From Candidatus Nezhaarchaeota archaeon (GTDB lineage Archaea > Thermoproteota > Methanomethylicia > Nezhaarchaeales > WYZ-LMO8): a stretch of 64,000 nucleotides of DNA. Where the stretch lies: assembly GCA_025059375.1 (NCBI GenBank), contig JANXDO010000002.1, forward strand, positions 190,966 through 254,965, in the 5' to 3' direction. The position numbers and the translations under genes were made by a program. The stretch's first letter is position 1, and each line of letters starts with the position of its first letter. The notes under the pieces were generated by a model, which did no database searches, was not told the DNA's origin, and worked only from the letters and a program-made list of their open reading frames with translations. Positions 9,034-17,059 of the stretch are shown here, one piece after another.

Positions 9034-10515
9034 TTATGATTGTTGGGATTCAAGAAGCTTTTCAAGAAAATCCTTCTCGTCTTCAGGCCATAGCTTACCT
9101 GGGTTCATTATGTCATTTGGGTCAAACACCCTTTTTATTTCCCTCATGTACTCTATGAGGGGGCCATGCTGGAGCTTCATGTACGGTGCTCTTAGAGCCC
9201 CCACCCCGTGCTCTGCTGATATTGTCCCCCCTAACTCTACTACTTTTTGAGCTAACCTCTTAGTTAATGATATTGCCGCTTTAATGTCGACTTTCCTTTG
9301 AGGATTGATGTACCAGTTAATATGAAGGTTCCCATCACCTAAGTGCCCAAAGGGCATTATTGATATGTCAAGCTTCGAGCTCTCCTCTTCAGCGAACCTT
9401 AAATATTCAAGAATTCTGGAGAGGGGAAGACAAACATCGTGTATGTGGACTGCTTTGAGCTTCAAATCAGTTTCATCAAACATTCTCAGTATCGAGAAGC
9501 CAGCATAGTTCCTAGCGTACCATAGCTCCTCTCTGTCTCTCTCATCCCAGTAAATCTCAAGAGCTTCTGAGCTAGCTGATTTACACTCCTGGATTACTAC
9601 ATCTACTTGTTCTTCTACTTCACGCTTAAGACCGTCGACCTCAATCATTATCACGGCTTTGCATTCAGGGTACTTTAACCGCTTTAATACCTTGTTCATA
9701 GTCTCAACGTACTTCTCGGTTACAAGCTCTAAAGATGATGGAGTTATCTTTCTTAATATCAGTTGAGAAGCCTTTATTGCCCCTTCAAGGCTTGGGTACC
9801 CAGCTATTATCAATGCTCTATGTTCGGGTAAGGGTATTACCTTAAGCATGGCCTCGACTATTACTCCTAGAGTCCCTTCAGAGCCTACGAAAATCTGAGT
9901 TAAATTGTATCCAGAGGCATCTTTGAGGGCTCTTGCCCCTGTCTTTATTATCCTACCGCCAGGTAATACTACCCTGAGACCTAGCACCCAATCTCTTGTA
10001 GTCCCATACTTGCAGGCCCTAACGCCACTTGCATTGTTAGCTAGCATACCACCAATGGTGCACATATTAGCGCTTCCAGGTTCAGGGGGGAAGAATACGC
10101 CTTGCTCACGAAGCTCTTCTTCAAGATTTCTATGCACAGTACCGGGTTCAACAATTACGACTCTATCGTCAGGGTTTACCTCTTTGACGTTGTTCATCGA
10201 TGTGAGGTCAAGAACTATGCCACCCTTCACTGGTATGCAGTTACCACTTAAACTAGTTCCGGCACCTCTAGGTGTTACTGGGATCTTTTCTTTGTCTGCT
10301 AACTTAAGTACGTTGATGACGTCCTCATCACTTCTAGCTTTAACCACGACGTCAGGCATGAATCTAAGCTTATTGTTTAGCAGAGAGAATAGAGGTAAAG
10401 AGCCGCTATCCCAAGAATATGCATAGAGTGCGGCCTCATCCGTATAGACATTCTCACTTCCAACAAGATCCTCAAGGAGATTTATGATCCTTTTAGGTAT
10501 TGGCATCCTGAGCAC
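9034..10515 (-). CDS. glcD: FAD-linked 2-hydroxyacid oxidase/dehydrogenase (GlcD/D-lactate dehydrogenase-like)
   Basis: Expected to oxidise a D-2-hydroxyacid such as glycolate or D-lactate with bound FAD. Visible motifs are RGAGTSLSGNCIPVKGGIVLD and EPGSANMCTIGGMLANNASG in the FAD domain, and PFGHLGDGNLHINWYIN and SAEHGVG in the C-terminal domain, whose histidines form the metal/substrate site in GlcD relatives. LFDPNDIMNPGKLWP closes the protein. At 493 residues it has full family length. Transcribed first in the order GlcD-like, second flavoprotein, GlcF-like. The GTG at 10515 or the ATG at 10505 may start it. The CCG protein is the likely electron acceptor. Confidence 0.87.
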   Translation of the reverse strand: MLRMPIPKRIINLLEDLVGSENVYTDEAALYAYSWDSGSLPLFSLLNNKLRFMPDVVVKARSDEDVINVLKLADKEKIPVTPRGAGTSLSGNCIPVKGGIVLDLTSMNNVKEVNPDDRVVIVEPGTVHRNLEEELREQGVFFPPEPGSANMCTIGGMLANNASGVRACKYGTTRDWVLGLRVVLPGGRIIKTGARALKDASGYNLTQIFVGSEGTLGVIVEAMLKVIPLPEHRALIIAGYPSLEGAIKASQLILRKITPSSLELVTEKYVETMNKVLKRLKYPECKAVIMIEVDGLKREVEEQVDVVIQECKSASSEALEIYWDERDREELWYARNYAGFSILRMFDETDLKLKAVHIHDVCLPLSRILEYLRFAEEESSKLDISIMPFGHLGDGNLHINWYINPQRKVDIKAAISLTKRLAQKVVELGGTISAEHGVGALRAPYMKLQHGPLIEYMREIKRVFDPNDIMNPGKLWPEDEKDFLEKLLESQQS

Positions 10516-10578
10516 CGATAAGGCGTGCTACGCTTAGCTGACGTAACTCAGTAAGATAAGCTTTCGTGGACGGGAAGC

Positions 10579-10607
10579 TTTAAAACCTGGAAACCACCTC
10601 GGGTGGT
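10579..10607 (+). promoter_or_regulatory. TATA box plus 6-bp inverted repeat before the hydroxyacyl-CoA dehydrogenase gene
   Basis: TTTAAAAC at 10579-10586 is a good archaeal TATA box, predicting a start near 10606. ACCACC at 10593-10598 and GGTGGT at 10602-10607 form a perfect 6-bp inverted repeat with a 3-base spacer between TATA and start codon. It could be an operator or a small hairpin; GGTGGT may also act as the ribosome site for the GTG at 10616. Confidence 0.45.
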
Positions 10608-10615
10608 GCATAGAG

Positions 10616-11497
10616 GTGTCTTGGATGAGGGTTGAAGACGTAAAGAAGGTTGCAATCATAGGTTTCGGGACTATGGGGAGCGGTATAGCCCAGGTATTTG
10701 CGCTAGCAGGCTATGAAGTTGTAGCTAGGGACGTAACTCGAGAGCTCCTGGACAGAGGTCTAGGCTTAATAAGGGATGGTCCATTTGGATTGAGCAAAGC
10801 TGTAGAGAAGGGAAGGATTAAGAAGGAGGATGCTGATGCTGCACTAGCAAGAATAAAAACGACCACTAGTCTGGCCGAGGCAGTTAAAGGCGTAGACATA
10901 GTTATTGAAGCTGTCTTTGAGAACTTAGACCTAAAGAGACAAGTATTTAAGGAGGTTGATGAGGTTGCACCTCCACATGCAATCATAGCTAGCAATACTT
11001 CCACCTTAAGTATAACCGCTCTAGCAGCTGTGACGAAGAGACCTGAGAAGGTTGTTGGGATGCACTTCTTTAACCCGGTTCCTGTGATGAGGCTAGTCGA
11101 GGTCGTGAGGGGGTTAGCCACCTCTGATGAGACTGTTGAGGTTGTGAGGCAGCTAGCTATAAAGTTGGGGAAGACTCCCATCGTGTGCAAGGACGTACCC
11201 GGATTCGTAGCCAATAGGGTAGCGTTCCCCTATCTTGTTGAAGCGATGAGGTTGTATGAAATGGGGGTTGCTTCAGCTCAAGATATAGATGCTGCAATGA
11301 AGTTAGGCTACAACTTTCCAATGGGTCCACTAGAGCTCATAGACTTAATAGGACTTGACGTCACTCTTGACGTCCTTGAAGCGCTATATAGAGAAACAGG
11401 CGATGATAAATTCTTCCCACCAACTGTTCTTAGGCAGATGGTTAGAGCTGGATGGCTAGGTCGAAAGACAGGTAGAGGTTTCTATAGTTACAAGTAG
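10616..11497 (+). CDS. 3-hydroxyacyl-CoA dehydrogenase (3-hydroxybutyryl-CoA dehydrogenase-like)
   Basis: Single-function NAD-dependent dehydrogenase converting 3-hydroxyacyl-CoA to 3-oxoacyl-CoA or the reverse. The N-terminal Rossmann motif is AIIGFGTMGSGIAQVFA, SNTSTLSI follows near 127, and catalytic His is in GMHFFNPVPVMRLVE. The C-terminal helical domain has KDVPGFVANRV and ends GWLGRKTGRGFYSYK, as in the short (about 280-residue) bacterial/archaeal enzymes without a fused hydratase. GTG start at 10616. It points towards the thiolase-fold gene, 73 bp away and convergent. With that neighbour it suggests acyl-CoA chain handling, but no enoyl-CoA hydratase or acyl-CoA dehydrogenase gene lies nearby. 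Confidence 0.9.
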   Translation: MSWMRVEDVKKVAIIGFGTMGSGIAQVFALAGYEVVARDVTRELLDRGLGLIRDGPFGLSKAVEKGRIKKEDADAALARIKTTTSLAEAVKGVDIVIEAVFENLDLKRQVFKEVDEVAPPHAIIASNTSTLSITALAAVTKRPEKVVGMHFFNPVPVMRLVEVVRGLATSDETVEVVRQLAIKLGKTPIVCKDVPGFVANRVAFPYLVEAMRLYEMGVASAQDIDAAMKLGYNFPMGPLELIDLIGLDVTLDVLEALYRETGDDKFFPPTVLRQMVRAGWLGRKTGRGFYSYK

Positions 11498-11569
11498 TGG
11501 AATTAATCCCAACACTCAATACATTTTATTTGAATTGTTGTGATTGTAAATAAAATGGAGGAGAGAGGC

Positions 11570-12811
11570 TTACCAACCTTTACTTAGTATTGTTGCAGCA
11601 TTGTTGCCTGCATAGCCGTATGTTTGGGCTAGAGCGTACTTTACCTCCTTCTTAACTTGTCGTTGACCCGCCTCTCCACGTAGCTGCCATACAAGCTCGC
11701 ACACCTGGGCTAAGCCCTGTGCTACGACGGCCTCTCCAAATGCCCCGATGCCGCCGCTTGGGCATGTTGGTATCTTGCCGGTTATGGGATCTAAGTCTCC
11801 TCGCCTTAGCATCTTCTCCGGCTCACCTGGATTCAGGTTTAGTATGCAGTCCAAGTATGCTAAATAGTGCCAGGAGCTATTGTCTGGCAACTCAATTAAG
11901 TCTATCTTGTCTGGCGTTATCCCTGCCATTCTGTAAACCCTCTCCACAGCATTCCTACTTTCACTTAGACTTGGTACCCCGGGCTTCTTGTATGAGCTCA
12001 AGTACGTTAACCTAACTGTTGGATCGCCGAAAGTTGGAGTCCCAACTGTGACTGCGTTTATGTAAACGGGCTTCTTGCATATCTTCTTAGCCTTCTCGTA
12101 TTCGCATACTATGACTGCAGCTGCTCCATCACTTGTAGAGCAAATCTCGTAGAGCCTAAGTGGATCGCAGACTATCGGTGACTTTAGCACCTCTTCAAGC
12201 GTGAAGGACCTCTGATATCTAGCGTAAGGGTTGTATGGTGCAGGCTTGCTCGTCACAACCTTAACTAATGCTAAGTCCTCTTCTGTAGTTCCAGCCTCAT
12301 ACATTCTTCTTCTGCACTCCATAGCCCAGTATGCTGGGTTTGTTTCGCCGCACATGACGAACCTCATGTAGTCTATGTCTGCTCTACCGTCGGTTGATTG
12401 AGGTCTAAAGAAGCCAAATGCAGATTTATCTGCTGCAACCGCAAGCGCTATGTCGCATTCGCCGCTTGCAACAGCTAAGGCTGCCTCCCTTAAGATTGAT
12501 TGCCCCGTAGCACATGCATTAGCTACACTGACTATCGGTATTCCTGTATACCCCATTAAGTTAGCTATTGCAGTCCCGCTCAATATGCCGTGTATACCAG
12601 CTTGCTGGTTGACCCATAGATATACGCCTGCCACCATGGCCTCAACTTGGCGCCAGCTGATCTTAGCATCGCTGAGCGCCTTAGCAATAGCTTCAACTGC
12701 CATCTCAGGCATTGTTTTATCGGGAAAAACATCGAGTTGCTTAGGATCGGGGTATCTCCCCCATCTTATCATTCCAACTCCTATGATCGCAACATCCCTC
12801 TCCATATTCAT
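11570..12811 (-). CDS. Thiolase-superfamily protein with degenerate active site (acetyltransferase/lipid-transfer-protein type)
   Basis: Thiolase-fold protein of the archaeal/SCP2 type. The nucleophile is kept (Cys100 in SVANACATGQ). Three other catalytic loops differ from working thiolases: the usual GHPIG after the SGG motif reads GEAVV, so the catalytic His becomes Glu; the usual HDAF reads PDNSSW; and the second Cys region reads TYGYAGNNAA. The surrounding frame (GLAQVCELVWQLRGEAG) is intact, so this is not gene decay. It is followed by a DUF35 gene on the same strand. Thiolase-DUF35 pairs occur in archaeal HMG-CoA synthesis, and Ltp2-DUF35 pairs occur in bacterial sterol side-chain retro-aldol cleavage. 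I infer a specialised carbon-carbon lyase or condensing role; substrate unknown. Confidence 0.8.
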   Translation of the reverse strand: MNMERDVAIIGVGMIRWGRYPDPKQLDVFPDKTMPEMAVEAIAKALSDAKISWRQVEAMVAGVYLWVNQQAGIHGILSGTAIANLMGYTGIPIVSVANACATGQSILREAALAVASGECDIALAVAADKSAFGFFRPQSTDGRADIDYMRFVMCGETNPAYWAMECRRRMYEAGTTEEDLALVKVVTSKPAPYNPYARYQRSFTLEEVLKSPIVCDPLRLYEICSTSDGAAAVIVCEYEKAKKICKKPVYINAVTVGTPTFGDPTVRLTYLSSYKKPGVPSLSESRNAVERVYRMAGITPDKIDLIELPDNSSWHYLAYLDCILNLNPGEPEKMLRRGDLDPITGKIPTCPSGGIGAFGEAVVAQGLAQVCELVWQLRGEAGQRQVKKEVKYALAQTYGYAGNNAATILSKGW

Positions 12812-12818
12812 AAACCCC

Positions 12819-13262
12819 CTATTTCTTGCATGCCTTTTCTACGGGTTTCCACATCCAGGTTATGTACTCTTTCTCTTCATCTTCGTAAAGCTTGCCGACC
12901 GTTAGCTCTACTTCCATGTCAAACCTTAAGTTTTCTGTCGTAGTTAGCATTCCTAAGACCCTTAGACCTTCAGGTAGATCTACCATGCCCACTGCATACG
13001 GCTTAAATGGCTCCATTTTAAATGGTGGGGGAGGGGGGTAGTATTGGATTGTCCAGCTCCATAACTTGCCTACACGACTTAACTGTACTGTCTCCATGTT
13101 CTGGGAGTTCTTCTCGCAATCTGGATTTGGACAGTAGGTAGCCTTTGGAAAGACTATTGCACCACACTTCTTACAACGAGAGGCTATGAGGGCTGGCTGG
13201 TCTGAAGGCCAGGTGAAGAGCCCCTCGACTATTGGAACCTTCTTCTTGACCTTCTCAGTCAT
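12819..13262 (-). CDS. DUF35 zinc-ribbon/OB-fold acyl-CoA-associated protein
   Basis: Small partner of thiolase-fold enzymes. It has an N-terminal rubredoxin-like zinc ribbon (CKKCGAIVFPKATYCPNPDC) and a C-terminal OB fold (GKLWSWTIQYY through VGMVDLPEGLRVLGML), the DUF35 layout. In archaea such proteins bridge thiolase and HMG-CoA synthase. In bacteria a DUF35 domain binds the Ltp2 aldolase. I start it at the ATG at 13262 (MTEKVKKK), because a TATAAG-like box about 35 bp upstream predicts a start of transcription close to it; an upstream in-frame start at 13313 would add 17 untypical residues. It precedes the thiolase-fold gene by 7 bp, so the two are probably one operon. Confidence 0.88.
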   Translation of the reverse strand: MTEKVKKKVPIVEGLFTWPSDQPALIASRCKKCGAIVFPKATYCPNPDCEKNSQNMETVQLSRVGKLWSWTIQYYPPPPPFKMEPFKPYAVGMVDLPEGLRVLGMLTTTENLRFDMEVELTVGKLYEDEEKEYITWMWKPVEKACKK

Positions 13263-13337
13263 GAGGACCACTCGATTAAGTAATAAGGTTTGTCTTATAA
13301 TGCTTACGATCACATGGCGATAATCAGGCTCTAGAGC

Positions 13338-14585
13338 TTATTGAGGGCCTGGAAGTATGTGACCTCTAATTGTTTGACAGACTACAGTCTTAAGACCTGC
13401 ATCTTCAAGTATTTGCTTTGCCTTCATCATCTCTTCGAAGCTTGGTCTTCGCAGGTATTGAGCCCTAAATTCAGGTCTGTAATCTAGCACGCAGACTTGA
13501 ATTGTTGGCTCTATGCTAGCTATTTTAAGTCCTATTTCGTACAGTTCATCAGTGCTCATGAAGGCCTTATTGTAAGGTATTCCAACCCCTATGAACACCT
13601 TTCCCCAATACTTATCAACTACATACTTAACGGTTGACCACTCATTCATCAACATCTTTTGAGCTAAGTTCCTATCTTTGATCCCAGTTATCTTCATGAA
13701 GGTCTCGACTCTTAGCCCCTTTACGTCAGGGCCTATGTCTGTCATCCCAGCTTCAACGAGCTCATCTATGTAGTCAGGTGTCAGTACGACTGCATTAGTA
13801 TCCACGTGGAACCTGGCCTTCTCATTGCGGTTTAAGCTTTTGAGCGACTTTATGAACTGGACTAGCCAGCGCCTATTGAGTGTCGATTCTCCACCGCTTA
13901 TAGCCATTCTGTCAACGCCATAGAGTCTCCTAGCTTCGGTTAGAAGGTAGGCAGCTTGAAGAGGTGTTAGAGGTGTATCGGTTGAACTATAAGTTATCTC
14001 CCAGTTTTGGCATGATGGACATCTAAGTATGCAGCCATGTGCAAAGCAAGCAACCTCTATGTACTTGTATAGAAAGCCTCTAGGCTTAAGCCAATATGGT
14101 GTCCCAACACCACCAACAGGATGTCCTTGAAAGCTTGAGACTATTCTAAGCGGAGGCTTCTCGGCTATTGTGTAGGGCTCTGTTATTATCTCCATCCCAT
14201 TTCGAACTGGAGTTATGCATGATGGCTTAAGCTCGCGATCAATTATTAAGGCGCAAGCCCAACAACCACCGGTTCTACATGGAGCATATATATCTCCCTC
14301 TCCTGGAAGACTCGAAACCTTAAAGCCTATGAGCTCCAAGGCTTTGAGGACTGTTATTCCTCGATGTACTCGATGTTTCTCACCATCAACCTTTATGGTC
14401 ACATATTCATCAGGAGTCTCTACCACAATGAACTCTTTAGCTTCGTAAGGGCAGGCCCATACACAGCTTCCGCATCCAGTGCAGTGAGGCTCACCAGGAC
14501 ATGCTATGTACGTCCTACAGAAACCACACTCAACACATTTACCCTTCAATGTCGTAGCTTTAAGTAACTTCACAAAAGTACTCAA
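13338..14585 (-). CDS. Radical SAM protein fused to dicluster ferredoxin and [2Fe-2S] ferredoxin domains
   Basis: Predicted radical SAM enzyme with an unusual set of electron-transfer domains. Residues 17-29 (C17, C20, C23, C29) and 35-45 (C35, C38, C41, C45) form two [4Fe-4S] motifs. Residues 60-125 look like a plant-type beta-grasp [2Fe-2S] domain with C103-x4-C108-x2-C111 and C123. The radical SAM site is C185-x3-C189-x2-C192 followed by QNWEI, as in PflA/AmmeMemoRadiSam enzymes, with AISGGE at about 235. Four clusters are thus predicted in one chain. The natural substrate is unknown, and neither AMMECR1 nor Memo genes are nearby. It sits just upstream, on the same strand, of the DUF35/thiolase pair, with 75 bp between. 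Confidence 0.85.
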   Translation of the reverse strand: MSTFVKLLKATTLKGKCVECGFCRTYIACPGEPHCTGCGSCVWACPYEAKEFIVVETPDEYVTIKVDGEKHRVHRGITVLKALELIGFKVSSLPGEGDIYAPCRTGGCWACALIIDRELKPSCITPVRNGMEIITEPYTIAEKPPLRIVSSFQGHPVGGVGTPYWLKPRGFLYKYIEVACFAHGCILRCPSCQNWEITYSSTDTPLTPLQAAYLLTEARRLYGVDRMAISGGESTLNRRWLVQFIKSLKSLNRNEKARFHVDTNAVVLTPDYIDELVEAGMTDIGPDVKGLRVETFMKITGIKDRNLAQKMLMNEWSTVKYVVDKYWGKVFIGVGIPYNKAFMSTDELYEIGLKIASIEPTIQVCVLDYRPEFRAQYLRRPSFEEMMKAKQILEDAGLKTVVCQTIRGHILPGPQ

Positions 14586-14614
14586 GTGGCAATAGAGATA
14601 TAAGCTTGCCTTTG

Positions 14615-14833
14615 ATGGCCCCTATCGACTTCGTCAAGATCTTAGAGCACGATAAAATCAATGCTTAGTGGAGGGCCATCGATATCTTTCAGCATTTCAA
14701 AGCTTCAGATCTGAGGGCGTGCAAGCTACATGCAGAACTAGCCCGTTAAGTTGTTGCTAAGGTAGATCCATACCTGACTGATAGAGAATTCCATGAATGC
14801 GAGGACGCTCCAATGCTCATGATAGTTGCTTAA
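14615..14833 (+). pseudogene. Possible decayed small gene with two in-frame stops
   Basis: From ATG 14615 one frame reads protein-like sequence for 72 codons, broken by TAG at 14666 and TAA at 14747 and closed by TAA at 14831. The pieces include DFVKILEHDK, FKASDLRACKLHAELA and KVDPYLTDREFHECEDAP. I do not recognise a family. Two internal stops are no fewer than chance allows over this length, so this is a weak call that a protein-profile search could settle. Confidence 0.2.
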
Positions 14834-14955
14834 ACTGTTTCTTCTGCGTGCTCTATACGACAAGGTTTTGACGTGTATATGATGCTCTCCACATCAGTAT
14901 ATTTTGGGGGTTCCCCTAAGCCTTCTCAATTATGACCTGTCTTAATCTAAGAGGT

Positions 14956-14994
14956 GATGTTCTTGATAAGCTATAATAGTAAGAGGAATTGGTA
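14956..14994 (+). other. 12-codon ORF with ribosome site ahead of the DUF22-like gene
   Basis: GAGGTG directly precedes ATG 14956, which opens a 12-codon frame ending in TAA at 14992, 21 bp before the DUF22-like start. It could be a leader peptide that couples translation, or chance. There is no conserved sequence I can cite. Confidence 0.2.
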
Positions 14995-15015
14995 AGACTG
15001 CTACAGGGTGGTAGA

Positions 15016-15465
15016 ATGTCTCATCCCAAGACTATTACGATCAAGTACTTCTCTAGAAAAACAGGTGAAATAAAGAGTTTCAAGCACCCATCTGAGACGT
15101 TTGATTACATCATAAGCACAGCCGGAAGATGGGTCAATGTCGTAGCCGATGAGGATCTCGAAGTCAAGGCCGGTCAACATGCAATAATTAGGATAGAACC
15201 CATTAAGTTATATCCGAAGGAGTTAATGATTGCATGCGCCGTATCAAGGCATGCGCTCGGGATACTTCTGGGTGTTCATGGTTCCGAGGGCAGACCACAA
15301 CGCGTGGAGGAGGAAAGATTATTTGAAAAAGCGATATTTTATGTTCTCAAAGATGGAGTCATAGAGAGAGGAGACCTTCTAGGAGTCATGAATGTGCTGA
15401 TAGTGTACGAGGTGATTGAGAAGCACGTTATTAGGACTTGCCTATCACCTGAAGTTGCCCGCTAA
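15016..15465 (+). CDS. DUF22-like protein, copy 1
   Basis: Conserved archaeal protein of unknown function, resembling DUF22. It is paralogous to the gene at 43465: both share I-S-T-x2-RW-x2-VVA, R/I-P-I-K-L-x-P-x-E-L, GxPQ-x-VE and DG-x-IE-x-GDLLG-x-x-NV. These features suggest a compact beta-rich domain of about 120 residues without membrane segments or a metal motif. I choose ATG 15016 over the TTG at 14989 because GGTGG lies 5-9 bp before it. A possible 12-codon leader ORF ends just upstream. It lies between the radical SAM gene and elp3 and shares no obvious operon with them. Family name from recognition of motifs only. Confidence 0.7.
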   Translation: MSHPKTITIKYFSRKTGEIKSFKHPSETFDYIISTAGRWVNVVADEDLEVKAGQHAIIRIEPIKLYPKELMIACAVSRHALGILLGVHGSEGRPQRVEEERLFEKAIFYVLKDGVIERGDLLGVMNVLIVYEVIEKHVIRTCLSPEVAR

Positions 15466-15491
15466 GCAGCCCATACCCCCTTTCTTTGCCT

Positions 15492-16949
15492 TCACGGAGT
15501 ATTCAATTCCTTAACTACGTATTGCCCCAACCTCTTATAACTCAGAGAGTAGAAGTAGGGTCTAGCTCCTACTCCACTTATTACGGCAATCCTTCTAACC
15601 CCCATCTCCTCTCTAGCTATTCTCTCCGCCTCAACCATTAGTGCTTTTCCAAGGCCTCTATGCTGCCATGCGTTTTCATCATCCTCGCCTACGGGAACCT
15701 CAGGTCCATACACGTGAAGCTCCCTGACTATAGCTGTTGGCTTTTCAGTTAATTCAGGCCTCCATGGGCTTGAAGGGAGCCTTACCCTCACGTAGCCTGC
15801 TATGAGGTCCAGCCTTTCATCCTCAAATGAAATGAAGTACTCAAGCCCTCCTGAGGCCTCGTAGACCCTAGTCTTCATAACGAGGTTCAAGTCTATTGGC
15901 TTGACTCCTAACCTTAGACTTGCGAATCCAACTTCTCTACACCTTATGCATCTACACTTTAGCCCCAGCTTATTCATTATCTCCTTGACGATTTCTCTCA
16001 AGTTATTTGACTTTACACCTGCCGCTACACAATTACTTGGTATTGCCCTTTGAATCCTTATGACCCTGACCCACTCGGGTATTAGAGGTTTTGTTTTAAT
16101 TAGGAATTTTATTGCCTTCTCATCGTCCATCTCTTGGTACTCCCCTCTAACCCACATTTCATAGAGTTCTGTCCCCGGTATGACTAATGTTGGATATATC
16201 TTTATCATGTCCGGCCTGAAGTCTGGATTTTCAAATAGCTCCTTAAAGCCTTCGACATCTCTATCTAAGTCAACACCCGGTAAGCCGGGCATGTAGTGGT
16301 ACACTACTTTGAGACCTGCATCCTTTAAAGTTTTAGTGGCTTCAATGACACTACTGACTTTGTGGCCACGCTTTATTTTCTCTAAGACGTCATCAAATAC
16401 TGTCTGTACTCCCACTTCAACCCTCGTTACCCCTAACTTCAGGAAGAAGTCTGTTATCTCGCGATTCGCATAGTCAGGTCTTGTCTCAATGGTCAGTCCA
16501 ACACATCTGCTCAACGCTCTCTCATTTAGGGTATGTGCCTCCTCAATTGAGCTCGACTCTACTGTGGCGTCATGGTATGAGTTGAGGGCATCAAAGCACC
16601 TCTTTACAAACCATTCTTGATAATGTCTTGGGAGTGCTGGAAAAGTTCCTCCTATCACTATGAGCTCGACCTTTGATGGTTTATGGCCCATGTCCTCGTA
16701 GACCTTAAGCCTCGATTTCACCTGTAGGTATGGGTCGTAATCTAATTTCTGTGCTCTGAGTGCTACTGGACTTAAATCAATGTAGCTTTGGGGAGTAAGT
16801 GATGACCCCTTAGGACAGTATATGCACCTGCCATGCGGGCATGGATTGAACTTAGTCATCACGGAGACGATAACTACACCTGATATTGACCTGACTGGTT
16901 TCTTGACCCTCTCTAGAGGGGCACCTCCTGGCTTCATGGCTTCCACCAA
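15492..16949 (-). CDS. elp3: Elp3 family tRNA uridine-34 acetyltransferase-type radical SAM enzyme
   Basis: Single-protein archaeal Elongator homologue that modifies the wobble uridine of tRNAs. The N-terminal radical SAM part has the Elp3 motif CPHGRCIYCPKG and GGTFPALPRHYQEWF; VGLTIETRPDY and VEVGVQTVFDDVL are typical. A zinc-binding CRCIRCREVG lies near 330. The C-terminal GNAT acetyltransferase domain includes ELHVYGPEVPVG and WQHRGLGKALMVEAERIA, the acetyl-CoA-binding loop. Length (485) fits archaeal Elp3. It faces away from the TatD-like gene, so both probably start from the AT-rich stretch near 16950-17060. Confidence 0.95.
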   Translation of the reverse strand: MVEAMKPGGAPLERVKKPVRSISGVVIVSVMTKFNPCPHGRCIYCPKGSSLTPQSYIDLSPVALRAQKLDYDPYLQVKSRLKVYEDMGHKPSKVELIVIGGTFPALPRHYQEWFVKRCFDALNSYHDATVESSSIEEAHTLNERALSRCVGLTIETRPDYANREITDFFLKLGVTRVEVGVQTVFDDVLEKIKRGHKVSSVIEATKTLKDAGLKVVYHYMPGLPGVDLDRDVEGFKELFENPDFRPDMIKIYPTLVIPGTELYEMWVRGEYQEMDDEKAIKFLIKTKPLIPEWVRVIRIQRAIPSNCVAAGVKSNNLREIVKEIMNKLGLKCRCIRCREVGFASLRLGVKPIDLNLVMKTRVYEASGGLEYFISFEDERLDLIAGYVRVRLPSSPWRPELTEKPTAIVRELHVYGPEVPVGEDDENAWQHRGLGKALMVEAERIAREEMGVRRIAVISGVGARPYFYSLSYKRLGQYVVKELNTP

Positions 16950-17059
16950 GGCTCAAAACTATGTTGCTTCGACGTCACAAACTTCATTTTCAGAATCTCT
17001 CAATCATCTCCGTACAGTTTATTTTCAGAGGAACATTTTACTCTTCCTCAGATGAAGGG

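Noticed and set aside
9905-10426. 173-residue plus-strand frame inside glcD
   Set aside because: It mirrors the codons of the flavoprotein gene and has no family features or ribosome site.
10711-11214. 167-residue minus-strand frame inside the hydroxyacyl-CoA dehydrogenase gene
   Set aside because: Composition is that of an antisense shadow; the sense frame has all family motifs.
11570-12811. Thiolase-like gene as a decayed pseudogene
   Set aside because: Full length, no frameshift, nucleophile kept and scaffold conserved; divergence is confined to catalytic loops.
14666-14668. In-frame TAG read as pyrrolysine in the possible remnant
   Set aside because: A second stop (TAA) follows 27 codons later, and no Pyl genes are in the window.
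16961-17059. N-terminal extension of the TatD-like protein
   Set aside because: The 33 residues precede the conserved HxH start and occupy the divergent elp3 promoter.
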